A stretch of DNA of 64,000 nt from Acanthopleura granulata (lineage: Eukaryota > Mollusca > Polyplacophora > Chitonida > Chitonidae), in NCBI GenBank assembly GCA_016165875.1, contig JABBOT010000080.1, forward strand, positions 6,988,759-7,052,758. Direction: 5' to 3'. Below, piece by piece: positions 15,201 to 29,621 of the stretch. The translations under genes and the position numbers were made by a program. Within the stretch, counting starts at the first letter, position 1. The number at the start of each line of letters is the position of its first letter. Under the pieces are notes generated by a model. The model was not told the origin of the DNA. It made no database searches and worked only from the letters and a program-made list of their open reading frames with translations.

Positions 15201-17338
15201 CAATATTTTTCCACTCAAGCCACATGTTACAGAAGAGAAAAGAATTGAGATCCCTATCCAGGTAAACAGGTTGGTTATTTTGAGAGTGGCAGCTTTTTGG
15301 TTTTCACTCTCACAAAACCAGAAAACCAACAAAAGCTGGAAATACATTTGAGAAATGACGGGAATGATCCAATTTGGAAATGGAAAACACGATGAGGTAG
15401 TCTGGGGAAGCCTTTGCCCTGGTTAAGCAGATCAGTACACTGTACTGTAGACAAGTCTGTTTGACTAGGCCCACGGGCCTGTTGACAAGGGATAATCTAT
15501 TAGGACAACATGTTGTGTAAATCATAGGATGACACCCTTTAAATAGTTGCCAGGAGAAGAGTCTAAGGAAATCACGAGTGGCAGCACCACAAGCAAGCAT
15601 CAACTGCTTCTGCACCAACACTTCTCAGGGACAGGAAAACAACGTTGCTGCCTTTGCAGAGTTTTCTCGCAGATTGTGACACCCTTGGAAATCAATGGAG
15701 GAACTTTGGAAAACGGTCAACTGTACAAGTCTTACAGCTCTGAAAGGGTAACAAAAGCGACAGCTCATAAATGTCCCTACCAGCCATGCTTTACTGGATC
15801 ATTACCAAAATTTCACCTCATCTTTGGCCAGCAAAAATGCTTTTTCAGAAGTAATCAAAGGCCTTACAACAAAACTTCGTATGTTAAGTTTTTTCAAGGA
15901 GAAATTCATCATGCAAAACTCTCTTAAGTGGATGAATCAATCAAGATCAAGAAAAATATATCTAAAACTTCAGGAGAAATAGAGTATTTTACACGAGTGA
16001 TCACCAACGGTTTCAACACCCTGAAACAGAGTGCAAAAATACCTACATGTACCTGTATGGCCATCACTCCATTAACACACCATTACCCTTTATACTTATG
16101 TTTCAGGCAACGTGAAGATTTACATGTAGTTAAACTAGATGCCATACCTCAAAAAAAAAAACCACAAACACTATGTCAGGAGAACATATACATCAATTCC
16201 CCAAAAAAGCAAACATTTACAGATTCAAGATAAAAAGGTTGCGGGGGGGGAGGGGGGGAGAGGAGGGAGAGAGTACATGATTTCAAACATAACAGGTAGT
16301 GCTTTTTGCCTGATAACCACGCCAGATTATAACGCTATTCCTGCTCCACAGATTGTATGATATTAAATTATCAGAAAGCAATGGGCCCTCTTAAAATCTC
16401 TGCATCATCTCAAGAGATAATTTTCCCGCTAAGTCTCATAATCAACGACGCAGACCTTTAGTACGCCATGCATATCACAGAGGTTATATTTTTTTTCCTG
16501 ACACCAGGCATCAATATCTTCTTGAATAGTTGAGGTTTGCCTCTTGTATGGCAGAAGTCTTTGAGGAAACTTCATAACAGCCCTGTGTCAAACTTGTTTA
16601 ATGGATATCTTTGACTTCATTTCTTCTAACTTTTGACCGGACAGCAAAATCAGATTGCTACCTTGAAAAAAATACTAATCTTGAAACTCCTGCGATGTTT
16701 TTTAAGTACAGGAAGCATTCGTGAACAACAAGATTTAGAATATGAGAAGTATGAGGGTGAAAAAACACAAAAGGCAGAAAATTGCAAAAATCAAAGCAGA
16801 CATATCTGAGAAGAACTGGAATTTCCAAACATTAATTTGCTGGTCCACTTCAAAGAAATAGTTTGGATGACAAACAGTTTGGCATTTATCCTGTCAAAAT
16901 GTTGAACATCTTGGTAAAGTTCATTATAGTTAACAGGCAAATTCGAGCTTCAGATGAGGGTCTTCATAGAGACTGTTGATAAGCAGACACATTTGTCCTT
17001 ACAACCCCAAAAAACCGACCACAAAGTACTGATATTCTTCAATTCTTTACCTTGGATTATTTGTAAACACAATGAAAAAAACCTGCGCCACAAACATGCT
17101 GAATTCAAGGTAAAATTATCCAGCCTGAATATTATAAAATTGCTCCTTTCAGGTGTACATGAATGTTCCTTTTATACACTGATTCAAATAAAGGCAATCA
17201 GCATTAATTAATAAATTATACATTTCATCACACACTGATAACTGACATACATATAGCGTTAATGCTACTCCATGCAAACATGTCAAATGTTTAGAGGCTG
17301 CACATAACAGCCTGGGTTTATTAGATATGCACATACAT
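9226..17338. other. Non-coding stretch with low-complexity tracts
   Basis: No recognisable gene. A (CT)n microsatellite lies at about 15080-15099 and a G-rich tract near 16240-16275. The 10,540-11,060 interval is richer in G, C and CpG, contains a YY1-like GCCGCCATC motif on the minus strand near 10,935, and supports the longest open frame of the window (173 codons, 10614-11135 on +). That frame has no recognisable domain and no supporting splice signals. A minus-strand donor-like GTAAGT sits near 10325 after a frame of about 45 hydrophobic-leaning codons, also unrecognised. Confidence 0.5.
15080..15099. repeat. (CT)n microsatellite
   Basis: An uninterrupted run of about ten CT dinucleotides, reading (AG)n on the minus strand. 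Confidence 0.95.
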
Positions 17339-17575
17339 TTCTTTATTTATTTGATTGGTGTTCTATGCCGTACTCAAGAATATTTCACTTATACCACGGC
17401 GGTCACCATTATGGTGGGAGGAAACCGGGCAGAACCCGGGGAAAACCCACGACCATCCACAGGTTGCTGGCAGACCTTCCCACGTACGGCCGGAGAGGAA
17501 GCCAGCATGAGCGGGTCTTGAACTCACAGCGACTGCATTGGTGGGAGGCTTCGGGTCATTGTGCTGCGATAGCAC
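17339..17575 (-). mobile_element. SINE-A copy 1 (tRNA-derived, V-SINE-like), head-truncated
   Basis: Minus-strand copy. On the + strand it begins with the (TTTA)n tail and the conserved tail motif containing GCCGTACTCAAGAATATTTC, then the central core with GGTGGGAGGAAACC and CCACGACCATCC. It runs into the B-box region and stops before the A-box end that complete copies show. Such SINEs are non-coding, copied by RNA polymerase III and mobilised by a partner LINE; short open frames across it are incidental. It is one of only three copies in the left 40 kb. Confidence 0.85.
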
Positions 17576-20500
17576 AAAAAAGTTGAATAACTTAAAATGA
17601 AGCAAAAGTTTTTCATATTTTCTTCCATTTTAACTTGAAATGCAACTACTGTACACATAATTTGCAACTTTTACAACATTTGCATGAACCTGAATATAAA
17701 TATAAAAGTAGTTACACCAGTTTTATCAGAAGGGTAAATTTACAAAAAAAGTGTGTAGAACTGACTTCTAAAACTTTGGCCATGAAAAATAATTCTGCAG
17801 GATTCTTGCATTCAAGAATGCTATGATAAATATTGAGGGAAAAAAATATTCATCAACCTGCTTCCTGTCATGTGCACATGTAATAGATGAAAAGCTCTCT
17901 ATCCACGCCTGAAGACAAAAAAAGAAAATCTGGAGCCCAGAAAAACAGCCCAGAAATATCCCTAGCACCTAGGCATGTAAATTATGTTCAAGTCAATCTA
18001 CATGAAAGTGAAATCACAAAGGCTGTGAACCAGGAAACAGGCAGCGTAAAAAGCTGGTAGATCACATAGCCATGGCGCTAAAGCTGAGGTTAGGGTATCT
18101 CCACAGCCCAAAGGACACGTTTTAGACAATGGGGGCCGGCAATTCGCAGCACGCACAAAGGCAAGAATTCACCCCAAAATCAGGCGCCATCCCAGCTACC
18201 TAGGTCAGTGAAATTCCTGTGAAACTTCGCAGTGGACGACATTTTTGGGTCTTCCGTCTCAGACGACACAAACATGTCTGTGGGTTGACGGCTATTTCAG
18301 TCCCCGTTGCCAGAATAAGTTCACTTTTGAGACAGCACAAAAACCTAAGGGAGTTGTTTGTTATCTGACATGTCCCTAGGCGAAAAAAAATAAAAAAAAA
18401 AAAAACGTGGCAGCTAGGTGGCTGACACTGATTGAAGTTCCAAATTGAAAGGAGTTTTTACCTAACAAAGCAAAAGCTCTGATAATAATGGAACCAGAAG
18501 ATTTAAAGAAAAACACATGCAAAAAAAATCATATTTGATCTCCTCTTAGGTAACCAAGTTATTCCAGAGAAGCTGATTCTGTTGTTTTGCATGAAATATC
18601 TTCAATGGACATACACAAAAAGTCAGCCGATTCATCCCATGTTTATATATGGTACACTTGTCTGAAAATAGCCCGTTTTTTGTTATACTTGAACAAACGT
18701 CTACTTTCCCTGAAATTAGACAAACATTTCCATATTTACCCATTTAGTTCCATAATCTAAACCCAGAACTTAAGATAAGACATTTACTACTTCCAAGCAA
18801 TACAGCAACGGTGTTTTTTGGGTTTTTTTCGTGAAACTTCACAATACATGGCAAAAATACCTGTTTAATTTTATTCTGTAGTGAAAATATCTTTCCCTGG
18901 GAAAAAAAAAATGTAGCTGTAACTTTCAATGCCTAAGACAGCCCACACTTGGAAGTTTTGAAGACTCCAACCAGAGCCAGGTCTAACCAAATTATACAAG
19001 TACATGCAAACAACAAAAAAAAAAAAAAAAGCTAAGCCCAAGCCAACCTGGAGCCAGTAAAAGTGGCGAACACTGACATTGGCATTACAAATAAATGTCA
19101 GCGATTACTGTGGACGCACGTAATCCTTGTCCATTAAGGAAGTAAGCGGAGAGGAAGTCATGGGGACAAGCTCGACACAAAACTGCCACCAAAACCAGTT
19201 CTGTCTTCTCACTCCACACTGTCAGAATTAAGAGGCAAGGTTTATACACTATGTATGTTCAAAAGATACATCTGTATTACAATACAAAATCTTTTCCTGG
19301 TCCGGACATCCCTATCTCAAAAGATATGTAAGAACAAGGCCTGTGGCATTTCTGGGGGAATTTAAGTTCACCAGATTACAGATTTTTTTTGCAGTTCCTA
19401 GAGAAGCTTATATAACTTCAATATTGTAAAGTTTGAATAGTGCTGTCTGTTCTAACCCAGATCAACGAACATGATCAAGGAGCGAATCTGATACAGAGAC
19501 GTGTAAAAGCAGACTTGTTCAATCTTGATGGGGTATTACCACAGATAACACAAAGATAGCAATTATGATTCACCCCTATCAACACCCATCTCAGCTTATT
19601 CTCTCCTTGTCTTTTCTTTTTTTTTTTTTTTTTCTTTCTTTCTTACATTCGTTTGGCATATAATATGCCTTGGTTGCTATGACAGAGGAGGTTTTACATG
19701 TAACTCACTGCCGTGTATGGAATGGCGTCACATGATGCACATGACGTATATGAATTACCAGCCAACAAGCACAGTGTTTAATCAAAACAAGAACTGCCAT
19801 ATAATGGTCCGATCTCTTTACAGTTTTAAAATTTCTCGTCAAATTAACAAACAGTGTACAATTCCCTATAAGAATCCCAGACAAGTGCTGGCTGAATGCA
19901 CAAAGGAAAGTCAGGCTGAGGAGCTGAGAAATGTGTACATGCACCTGTGTATTTATTCCGTGTTCGACAGAAAGGGTCAGAGACGAAGAACTGGTTTTCC
20001 TACTTTCCAGAAAAACAGTTTCCCGCGTTCAAAGATTGACGAAGATAGAAGAAGACTGATGAATATGGAGTACCTTCTCAATAACTCTAGAAACGTGGCC
20101 ATGGAAAAAAAAAAAACACAACAAAGGCAAAGGAAATTTAGCATACACAGCTTGGCAGTGCGTTCCACTTCAGTTCACAAGTGGCATATATGTACAGCCA
20201 AGCTAGAGAAAACAATGTAACGCTTTCAGTCTTAGATATACAATTTCTTTCTTTCTCTCTCTCTTTCTCCTTTTTTTTTTCTCTTCGTAATTAATGGAAA
20301 TTCCTCTCATTTAACCGTGTGTAAGGCAAGCCTCTGCGAAAACTCAATTTTCAATTCAAGGCACAGATGATTCAATGTCTATTTTCTGGCTAGAAGCCTG
20401 AGTTGCCTCAAGCACCATGGAGACCGCCCATTAACTGCCAGAGTGATAGAGTGAATATTAAGAATGTCATCTGGAGGAAATTCTCAGGTACGGCCAAAAA

Positions 20501-23500
20501 GTTTAACACACGTACAGGTACTCAATCAGGCTCTGTGCAGCTACCAAATCTCTCCTTGCTTGACATGTCTCATCTACCCTCAGGCGATGTAAATCGAAAC
20601 ACAGGAATTTAATATGAAAAGTTCCTTTTCCCAGCTAGGCTGTACTTGTACTGCCCGCTCTGAAGTCATAATAAAATTGGAATGCCTACAGCTAGGAAGC
20701 TTTCTTTACTCTGTCTCTCATAATTCTTTTCCTAGTTCATTTCTTTTTTTCATTAGCGTGCGTCATTAATTTCCAACTTGGCTGTCAAGCCATTAATACA
20801 CACATACAACTGCTGATACAGTGCTATATATCAGCCCATACTGTGTAGTGCCACATATATCCTGTAAACGACCCAAACTTTTGTCCATGATAAAGTTACT
20901 CATTCTCCACCCCCACCCCACCCACGATTCTGAGAATTCTACTGATCTTAAAAGGATCTTCTAAAGTTTATTGGCAGAAGCAGGATGACAGAAATACGCT
21001 AATGGGAAAAAGTAAGCTTCAGCAACAAAAAGTAGACATTGTTATGATTTGTTTGCCTCTAAAAATGCACTTTTCACTAGCGAAATTTTAGGTCGTTTAC
21101 AGTATTAGTGAGGGATGCTGAGGTCACCAGGTATAAAAACTGGAGATCGTACAGGTACCTGCTGAGCAAGAGCTTTGAGAGATGGACTTGGCGTGACTTA
21201 ACCATAACTGCCTTGTACAGGTGAACTCAGCTGGATACAATCATGTCCCTGCACACAGCCATTTATTTATAAACCTCACAGCTACCTGGGTATCTGTCTC
21301 CATCTTTATCTACTGCCACTTTTGTCCTCTACCTGCAATAACTGTAACTGTAAAACAGGCATGAGAATTCCTCTCTGCCATTATCTGATCGTCCTCTACT
21401 ATCACAATTAATGTTTCCTTTATACCCAACGTGGCGTCAGAAATATGTGCTGGTATGCCGTCTTCAATGTGCATAAACAGATCAGAACCAGGATACATAT
21501 TTTTCTGTTTGCCAACTCGAAAAGAACAAACAGGGAAAAATGATAAGGAAAACAAAGACAAGTCCACTAAGTCAGAAAGCATATTCCTTATAAGTGTATA
21601 CAATTATTTGAACACATCTTTTGTGACATAAAAAAAAGCATAGGAAATGAGGGCATACATGAACATGTATGTAAAATTATGGTTATCTCTTTGTATTACA
21701 GGTCTGACAAATATGAGAAAGAAACAAACGATATCAACTCACATGAACACAATCCATGTGATATCAAATTTCAAAATCTGCAATCTGTAACAGTTGTTAA
21801 ACTTATCTTCATAAGCTAAAGAATTAAGGATGGAATTTTAACAACTTTGGATTTTGAAACTGGCCACACTCAGGATAGAGTTAGGAAAAGAAGGATCTAC
21901 TAAACACAGCTTAAACTGTTACGCTGAGTCAGTTTCCCCTACTAAGTGCAAAACATCCTCACTTAACTGGTTGTGTGCTTAATGCATTCAAATGGAAGAG
22001 TTATCTCCCTTGTCCCAAGGCGACAGCTGGCCATCTAGAGCTACACAAATCAGCAATATGCTAACTATTAAGACTAGGACAGTAATCATATTATAGCATA
22101 TTTTCACTGGCAAGATCACCCGGAGAATAGAGACAAATTAGCATTATCTAAAGCTTTCTTCCGTTGCATCATATGTGGCTTTGCAAACCAAAACGGAATG
22201 CAGACTGTTCCACCATTTTATTAACAGCACCCATTGCCTCACTGAGTAACATCCTTGATGAGCGACAGCAGTGTGCACATTAAGCTGACCTTTGACCCAA
22301 GGCTACAGCCCACACAGGTTACCGTTAAACTGTCTCCATGATTATGTCACGCGAATCCTGAAAGAACCACATGTGTATAGTCCCTGCATGAAAACACCAG
22401 TTTGAAAACACGTCAATGATAGGGAGACTGGCTGTCTACGTACGAAACACACCCACTGCCATATAAGGTTAGTCGGGCATATGAATGTGGGCAAACACAA
22501 GTACAAGTCAGGAGAACCAATATGGCACTCCCAAACCAACAAAAAAATTCTTAAAAAATAAAAACCTGAGTTACTTACTGTTTACAAAGCACAAGCTGCT
22601 TGTACACGGACATGTATCTTTACACAGGTATGAATTCAAGGAAATCACTAGTACATTTAACTTAATTATTATTCCCTAATGAGGAATAAATTGGCTGAGC
22701 CATCACAGATTTACAGCATTCATAGGTCAAAAAAAAATATCATTCATGATTTATGGTATGTTGAATTAAAGTCGATCTTAACTTACAAAATATTTAGGGC
22801 TCAAGACATGGAAACTAGGACAGACAGCTTATATATATATACATGTATATAGACGTACTGAGTGTAAGGTACCTAAGGATAAACTACTTCCATTTAAAAT
22901 GTGGTCTGACTGGTGGCTCACCCACAGGTGTCAATATACCTGGAGTCACATAAGAAACTCAAATTCAAAACAAATCCTAAGAAGTACATACATGTAAATG
23001 GGAAGACCTTAACGAGAACTAAGAGCTGAAATTTGGGACTTACATTGTAAAGAAAACTTGTCAGTGTCGTTGGGGGAGAAATTGGCATCCGTCGTTCTCA
23101 AGTGTGTTCCTTGTGGGTTCAGCACGACAACAACACAGGGGCTAGCTAAGCCAGGATCACACAAGCGCCCTGCAGTATCTGACTCAACAGGTCTATTGTG
23201 CATCCTGTTGGAGACACTTCGTTCTTATCATGAATTCCAGACGTCACGGCTGAGCGATCAGGGAGTAGTCAAAGCACTCTAGTGCCAGCCGCTGAACAGT
23301 GGAGACAAAGGGTAAAATGAGCAGTGGGTTAAAAAAAACCGCCAGAGGAAACCATGTGCTTGAGAGTGGGAAGGGGTTCAGTGGGCTCATGGATCAACTT
23401 CGACAAGTGCCAGCAACTCTTGCTTTGAAATTACCCACAATGAGGTGGACGGAATTTTCTGCCCCTATTTACCATGTAGTATCATAAATGGTCTGGCCTC

Positions 23501-26500
23501 ATAGGCAAACCACATTGTATCCCATGAGCTCCATAAATATCTATGCATACAAGCATATATACTGGGCAGGGTATTTAAGCAGGCTTATTGGCATGGAGTG
23601 ACAGCTATATATATTTATATTTATATATATATATACTTATATAGGTCATCTGCTGGCACAGCATGACAATTCAATCCAATGAAAGCTGGAATTACTACCC
23701 AAACCATTGTATTGTGTTACTGGTGTGCATGCAGCCAAGTTGGCTCCAGCACAGTCAAATAAAAAGGGACCAAAAGTTCCCCCTTGTCTGACCCCAAAAA
23801 CTGGTGTCACAACTGGATACACTACACAAGAAAACAGTGGAAACCAGTCCAATTTTCTGCCAACTTTTTAATATGTTTTTTATCCACTAAACCTGGAATT
23901 CGACTTGTGAATTAAAGAAACAAGAACAACAACAACAAAAAAAATCTAAAAACTGTGATTGAATTACAAATAAAAATTTTCAACCATAAATTCAAGAACA
24001 TGTAAATGATCACATGCACAAATCAAGTAAGTGACATCCAAGTCAGTTCAAGCCAAAATACTGAAAAGAAGCTCTATCTCGCAAGATTAAACTTTTCACA
24101 CACAACGTTCTCAAAGGTGGTCCTGTTTACAACTTAATATATGTACATTTCAATGTTCAACATCATGAGAGCACTTTCACTAGAGCATGAAGTCTGAGCA
24201 TGCAGATGTCATTAACTCTACATCAAAAGTTTATAGGCTTTTCTGGAAACAATGCCAGTATCAAGACTAAGAGAGACCTGCAAACAAAACCACTTAGAGC
24301 TATAGTGGAGAGTAATCCAAAGCCATAGACATGTATGCAGAGCTCTGTATCGTCGGTGAATCATGGTAAAGCAATTACAATGCTTAGTGCTAAATCCTAC
24401 CCCCTTTACTTCCCCATATTTGATTTCCAGTTTGACACAAGGCAAACAATGAGCTCAGCCTGTTTCCTGGAGCTCCAAATAGATGGTAAATGGAATTTTA
24501 TGCCATCCAATTATGCTGGTATACCAGCATGGAGTGTCTAGGGGTACCACTTCATCTTAAAAACTGTCGCTCTGTAGCTGTGAACTGCAGTTGTTCCCAG
24601 CAGGAATGATGAGCTGCATATCTTGAAATAATATTGGCTTCAGATTTCCACACTTTTTGGTCAGGATACACAACTTATACGTAGGTACACATATATGACC
24701 TGTCGTTCACAAATGCATTGTCCAGATCTTTGATCACATTAATAGGCTTTTACTCTGCTGGATATATATTTGTGCACTATGCAGTTCTATAGTTCAAATT
24801 GAAACATGCACCCTAAGTGTAAGTATAAAAACTTAAAGAGAGAGACATAAATTTTCCAGTAAGTATGTTCACGCATTTATCTTTAAGCACCACACATCAC
24901 GTATGTAAGCACCATGCATGCACGATAAAGTGCTTGTTGCCCACGTGCAAATACAGATAACATGATTCAAATTTCAGGATCAAAGACCTGCACGTTAAAA
25001 TACATGTAAGCCAAAAACCGAAACTCACATGATGCTGGCACGAGTAGTAAGTCAACAGGTTGTCGCAGCGTGGGTTCATGTGTATAATTCTGACAACAGA
25101 ATATTCAACTTGGATACAGCTGAATCTGAATTTCAATGTAACAGTGATAAATTACTGCAGCCTGTCAGAATTTCACCATTCCTATACCTATACATTTGTG
25201 GACATCTACGGCATCCAGTCTCTCGCACTGCATACAACGTTGTCAAGTTGCTTTTAACTGTAGCCCAGAGTCCATTGCAAGGGATTTACATGCACATTTG
25301 AACTGCACTGTAATTCTTTGGCCAATTTAACAAAAGCCAAGTACAAATGAGACAAAATGTTAATATTGGGGAAGGGGAGTGGCAGACACCCAATTACTGC
25401 TGGCATTAATTGGCGACCATTATATGCTAAGTGAGAGATCCCATGCTGGTAATGCCTACCCCGCGGTAATTTCCTTGGAATATGGTGCGGCTGCTTGCAA
25501 TAGGCTGCTGGCATCATGCTGGCACCGTACATGTACATGTAGGCTGCAGCCATCTAATGGATAAAACATGCAGCAATGGTGCCAGCTTGAAATAACATCT
25601 ACAATTAGCTGATACAAGAGTAACATATTGTCCTGGTACAGATAGCAGCTCTCCCTGGACCAAAAACAAGATGGTTGTGTATTGTTCACTGGAAATTCCG
25701 GATTTGGGCACAATGGCCAAGGTTCTTAAAAAGAACCTTTAAATTAAACACTGAGCTAACAAAACCATGCATCACTAAGATACATACACTACATGTATGT
25801 GGTTTACTAGGGACAGAATGGTGCTTATCTGCCACAAGCAGCTCTAGCATATAATTGCTCACCATGTCTGTCTGTCTGTCTGTTAGTCAAATTTTAGAAT
25901 CCTATGTTAATTAACATTAGTCATTCGCTTAACCAGGGGCCTCAGTGCAAGACCACATGGACTTTTTATTAGATAGCTATGTGTATTGCTAACTTGCTAT
26001 TTATCATTATAATTTTCTAATTTTGTTCAGAGGATCGACCACATGTCAAAACACTTTTGACCATTTTCATTGATACAAAAAAGAAAAACAACAACAATCA
26101 CAGTATTATAATCATCCACATTATATTCAAGTACCTGTACCGTAACATGTATGATGTATATGTATTTGAGGATATTTACTTTTCATCGACTAGGATATGT
26201 TACATGGATGAAAAGTTCATGACTTACATATAAAAATGTAAATTTGACAGAATGAATTAAAACGTCTTACAATATCTTATGTGTATTAAACCATGTAAAT
26301 AAATCAATGTAAAAGTAAAAAATAATTCCCCTATACACATGAAGCTTCAAAATATAGAGCTGTGATTTGTGCATAAGTATGTGGTAATCAGCCAACCATG
26401 GCTTTCTCTACAATCAGCCAGTCAAATTCCACGGGATTATTACCATTAAACTACTGCATGGCAGCTCGGCAACTGTAGCAGATTACATGAAACTGGGATA

Positions 26501-28150
26501 GTTAAGCACGTTAAACTGGCTGATGTACATTTTGCATTCAAGCTTGTCATTCGATATTCAAAAATTTAACCGATTAAATCCCGATTTAAAATTTGCCTTA
26601 TAAATCATTTCCATCATCAAATGTTTCAGCATTATCAATAAACTCTTCATTTAACTAAAGACATTGAATACTAATTGCTCACTTCTATATCGAATATCAT
26701 AATACACTGTTTTGGAATAGTAAATACATACTTTATTCAGCGACCTATGCCATGTATCACTTTAAAAACTGGAAAAACTAAAGAGCCATGTAAATCTAAC
26801 TGAAACGACACATGTGCAAGTAGATGGATACACAACCAGTTACCTCCTGGTGCTGAACAAAGTCAGCTAGCCAGCCCACTACCAGTCCATATGTCATTAA
26901 ACCAAAGCAGGAAATGCTGAAACTTCACTTACCATACTGGCTCTCAGTCTAACTTCCCCTATCCCAGGCTGGCACAACCCCTGCTCTGATAATCACTAAG
27001 TGTCAGACCTCTCTCTCTCCCTACCACCAACTTTTCCCAGCCAACTGTTGACTCTCAGCAGTGGACACCCCCTCTAGTCAATCTAATTCCCCTATCCATC
27101 CAATAAGCTCATGCCATGTGATTCCAACTTGTCAGTCCTGTTGACAAGGGCTAAGTCGCCATTGGCCAAGGATAAAATCAACATGCAAAGCAGGCATAAT
27201 TATAAGTAAGGCTATCAGCTCTGGCTTGTAAGCAAGCACATGATAGATGGCTTTGTGTTTGGCTAGAAATCCATTTTCCAATATCACTTCAGGTCATTGA
27301 GATTGAGGGTTGGCATCTGTTGCCATCTTCAGATTACCTTTCCAACTAAGGGAAAAGTTCAAACACTACGGATTGGCCAACAGGTAGGACAATAGAATGG
27401 GATGGCTGAAATGGTCCGTAAACCCCTGCCTTGGAATAATAGACTGGTCTAACAGCTTAACTGACAATAGGGCTTGTCCTGTCACATTGTTATCAGAAGG
27501 GGGATGTGCCAAGCGGCAAGGATTTGAGGGAGGAGGAAAAAAATCCATGCTATTGAAATCAGCCCACCTTTGGCAGGCTAGTCTTGGCTGTAGAAGCAAC
27601 AGATGTGAAGTATTGAATTCTAGGTGTGTTGACTTCGCGGTTCCCTGGCGGAGACTTCGTAACAAGCTATATTGTCAGGTCGTGTCGGCAACAGTACCTG
27701 GATCACACATACGGAGCTGGCCGTGGCTACGACAGGAATCAATACAGACAGGATGTCAACGATCAATGTTAACTTTAGAACTCAAAGTGTCTCACACACT
27801 GAACAGCTTCTGGTATTAACATTTTGAACAGATGCCAACTTTTTAATACAGCATGGTGCAGGTTGGGGTGGAGCTGGTTGTTCAGCCTGGATAAACACTT
27901 CAAACAAAATATTCCAAGTACTTATACAGGGAAGTATCTGACCTGACATTTTTTTCACTATAAAATTACAGCAACACATCTTTCTTACAGAATACATAAT
28001 GCTGGTAAAACAAAGTAGAGAATTTATGTCCCTTTAACCAGATCACCATCAATCCCCACTTCATAGGTACTAGTGTGTACCACAATGATTAGCACCTCAA
28101 TAAATCAGACAACTTGAGCTCCCGTCAATATAGGTATATTATATCAGACC
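17576..28150. other. Non-coding stretch with low-complexity tracts
   Basis: No recognisable gene. Contents noted are a CpG-bearing interval at 18,060-18,300, pyrimidine-rich tracts near 19,610-19,645 and 20,245-20,285, AT microsatellite near 23,605-23,645, (TCTG)n at 25,865-25,883, and a perfect 9-bp-stem hairpin at 25,719-25,739. The interval 27,370-27,830 has overlapping open frames on both strands (140 and 99 codons), neither resembling a known protein. Confidence 0.5.
25865..25883. repeat. (TCTG)n microsatellite
   Basis: About four and a half uninterrupted copies of a TCTG/TGTC tetranucleotide. Confidence 0.9.
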
Positions 28151-28374
28151 TGGACCTGGAATCACTAAGCGACCTTAGACTTAAGTCAAAACTTCAGTCA
28201 TTAAACATGGTATGCTCCTTTCTGTTATTTTGCTGAAATTTGTTTTACAATAACTTAACCAGAATTTACATTGTCAAGCAATATTTTTGAACCTGTTACG
28301 TACGAAGTAACAATTTTAAAGTGATTTGACATTTTGACCTAAATCTGAGACCGCTTTTTGGTTCCGGGGCCATA
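28151..28374. mobile_element. Possible fold-back (MITE-like) element
   Basis: The left end contains GGAATCACTAAGCGACCTTA and the right end, read in reverse complement, contains GGAACCAAAAAGCGGTCTCA. The two match imperfectly over roughly 35-40 nt, and the intervening sequence is AT-rich and open-frame poor. This suggests a small non-autonomous DNA transposon. Arm identity is modest, no target-site duplication was established and no second copy was seen in the window, so the call is tentative. Confidence 0.35.
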
Positions 28375-29341
28375 TTTACCGATTTAGGCAACAAACAAAC
28401 TGATTAGCTCAGCAAACCACTTTCAGCGTTACAGCATTATGAAATTACAACTATTAAAAGATTCTTCTTGTGTTAATTGAATATCCTGGCATTATTTTGG
28501 ACATTTGGCAGGGGCAATTAAATGTGCTGTCACACAAAAATCGTTGCATTACATGTTTCCGATGATGGTAATCATTCTTACACAGTTGTTTCCTGAATAA
28601 TCAGACAAACATTTAACAACAATATTCTCAAACACATTCCCTACAATACCTATCCAGGCCATTAGGACTTCTCCCGAGCACAATTTTGGCATGAAAATGA
28701 CAAATAGTACAAAACCAGTCTCTCTCTCTGTCTCTCTCTCATTTCCTCAACTGTTTACCTGTTGCTGTTTGCATTTTATTGATCCACCATGCAACAGTTC
28801 TGTGAGTGCTGTATTTTGCATTCAGAATGTGTTTTTTTCAACATGCCAAAGAAGTGACTGTTTACAATGGTATTGCCTGGGACTGGAAAACAGTAAAGCC
28901 ACAGAGCAGACGTATGGCTACAGGAAGACTTATTACATTTAACTGTAAATTTAAGTGTAGGTCCAGTTTATAGTGTGGCTGTGCAAAGAACGATGACAAA
29001 GTGTGGCAATCTAGAGAGATGCATTTTACCAACTGTTTAAGGCAAGCAGTTTAACTAGGACGATTTTTAAGTTCAGCACAAAATACACAGGTATTCAATC
29101 AGGTGTCTGCTGAGTAAGTCATATTAAGAACTTACGGGGAGAGAGTCGTGGTCAGGTACTTGTCTTTCAATTGCAGCAGTAGGTTCATAATCCGCCTTGA
29201 GCAGGAACATGTAATTTGTAGGTTTCCTTAACCTCCTTACTTATCGGGCATTTTTGGATGAAAATGAACGGACGAAAAGACTTAGTGAACACAACCAGTT
29301 TTAAACAAATATGGACTGTATACCTCTTTTTGGTCACATAT
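28375..29341. other. Non-coding stretch
   Basis: Contains a TCTCTC-rich tract near 28,722-28,742 and nothing recognisable as a gene or as a repeat family of this window. Confidence 0.5.
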
Positions 29342-29609
29342 GATTTATTTATTTACTTGATTAGTGTTTTACGCCGTACTCAAGAATATTTCACTTACAC
29401 GACAGCAGCCAGCATTATGGTTGGAGGAAACCGGGCAGAGTCCGGGGGAAACCCACGACCATCCGCAGGTTGCTGGCAGACCTTCCCACGTACAGCTGGA
29501 GGGGAGGCCAGTGTGAGCTGGACTTGAACTCGCAGCGATCGCATTGGTGGGAGGCTTCTGGGTCATTGCGCTGCACTAGCACGCTAACCAACTGAGCCAT
29601 GGAGGTCCC
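29342..29609 (-). mobile_element. SINE-A copy 2, full length with target-site duplication
   Basis: Complete minus-strand copy of about 268 bp. In element orientation it has a tRNA-like head (A-box-like region GGCTCAGTTGGTTAGCG, B-box-like GAGTTCAAGTCC), the central core, and the tail ending CACTAATCAAGTAAATAAAT. Flanks form a plausible target-site duplication: TGGTCACATATG at 29331-29342 and TGGTTACATGTG at 29610-29621 (10 of 12 identical; the last base or two overlap the tail). Presence of head, tail and duplication together supports a genuine retroposition event. Confidence 0.9.
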
Positions 29610-29621
29610 TGGTTACATGTG

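Noticed and set aside
26840..26960. Minus-strand donors GTAACT and GTAAGT that could end short exons
   Set aside because: The frames upstream of them hit stops within a few tens of bases and no acceptor is evident.
27397..27819. 140-codon frame on + overlapping a 99-codon frame on -
   Set aside because: Neither resembles a known protein and neither is bounded by convincing splice sites.
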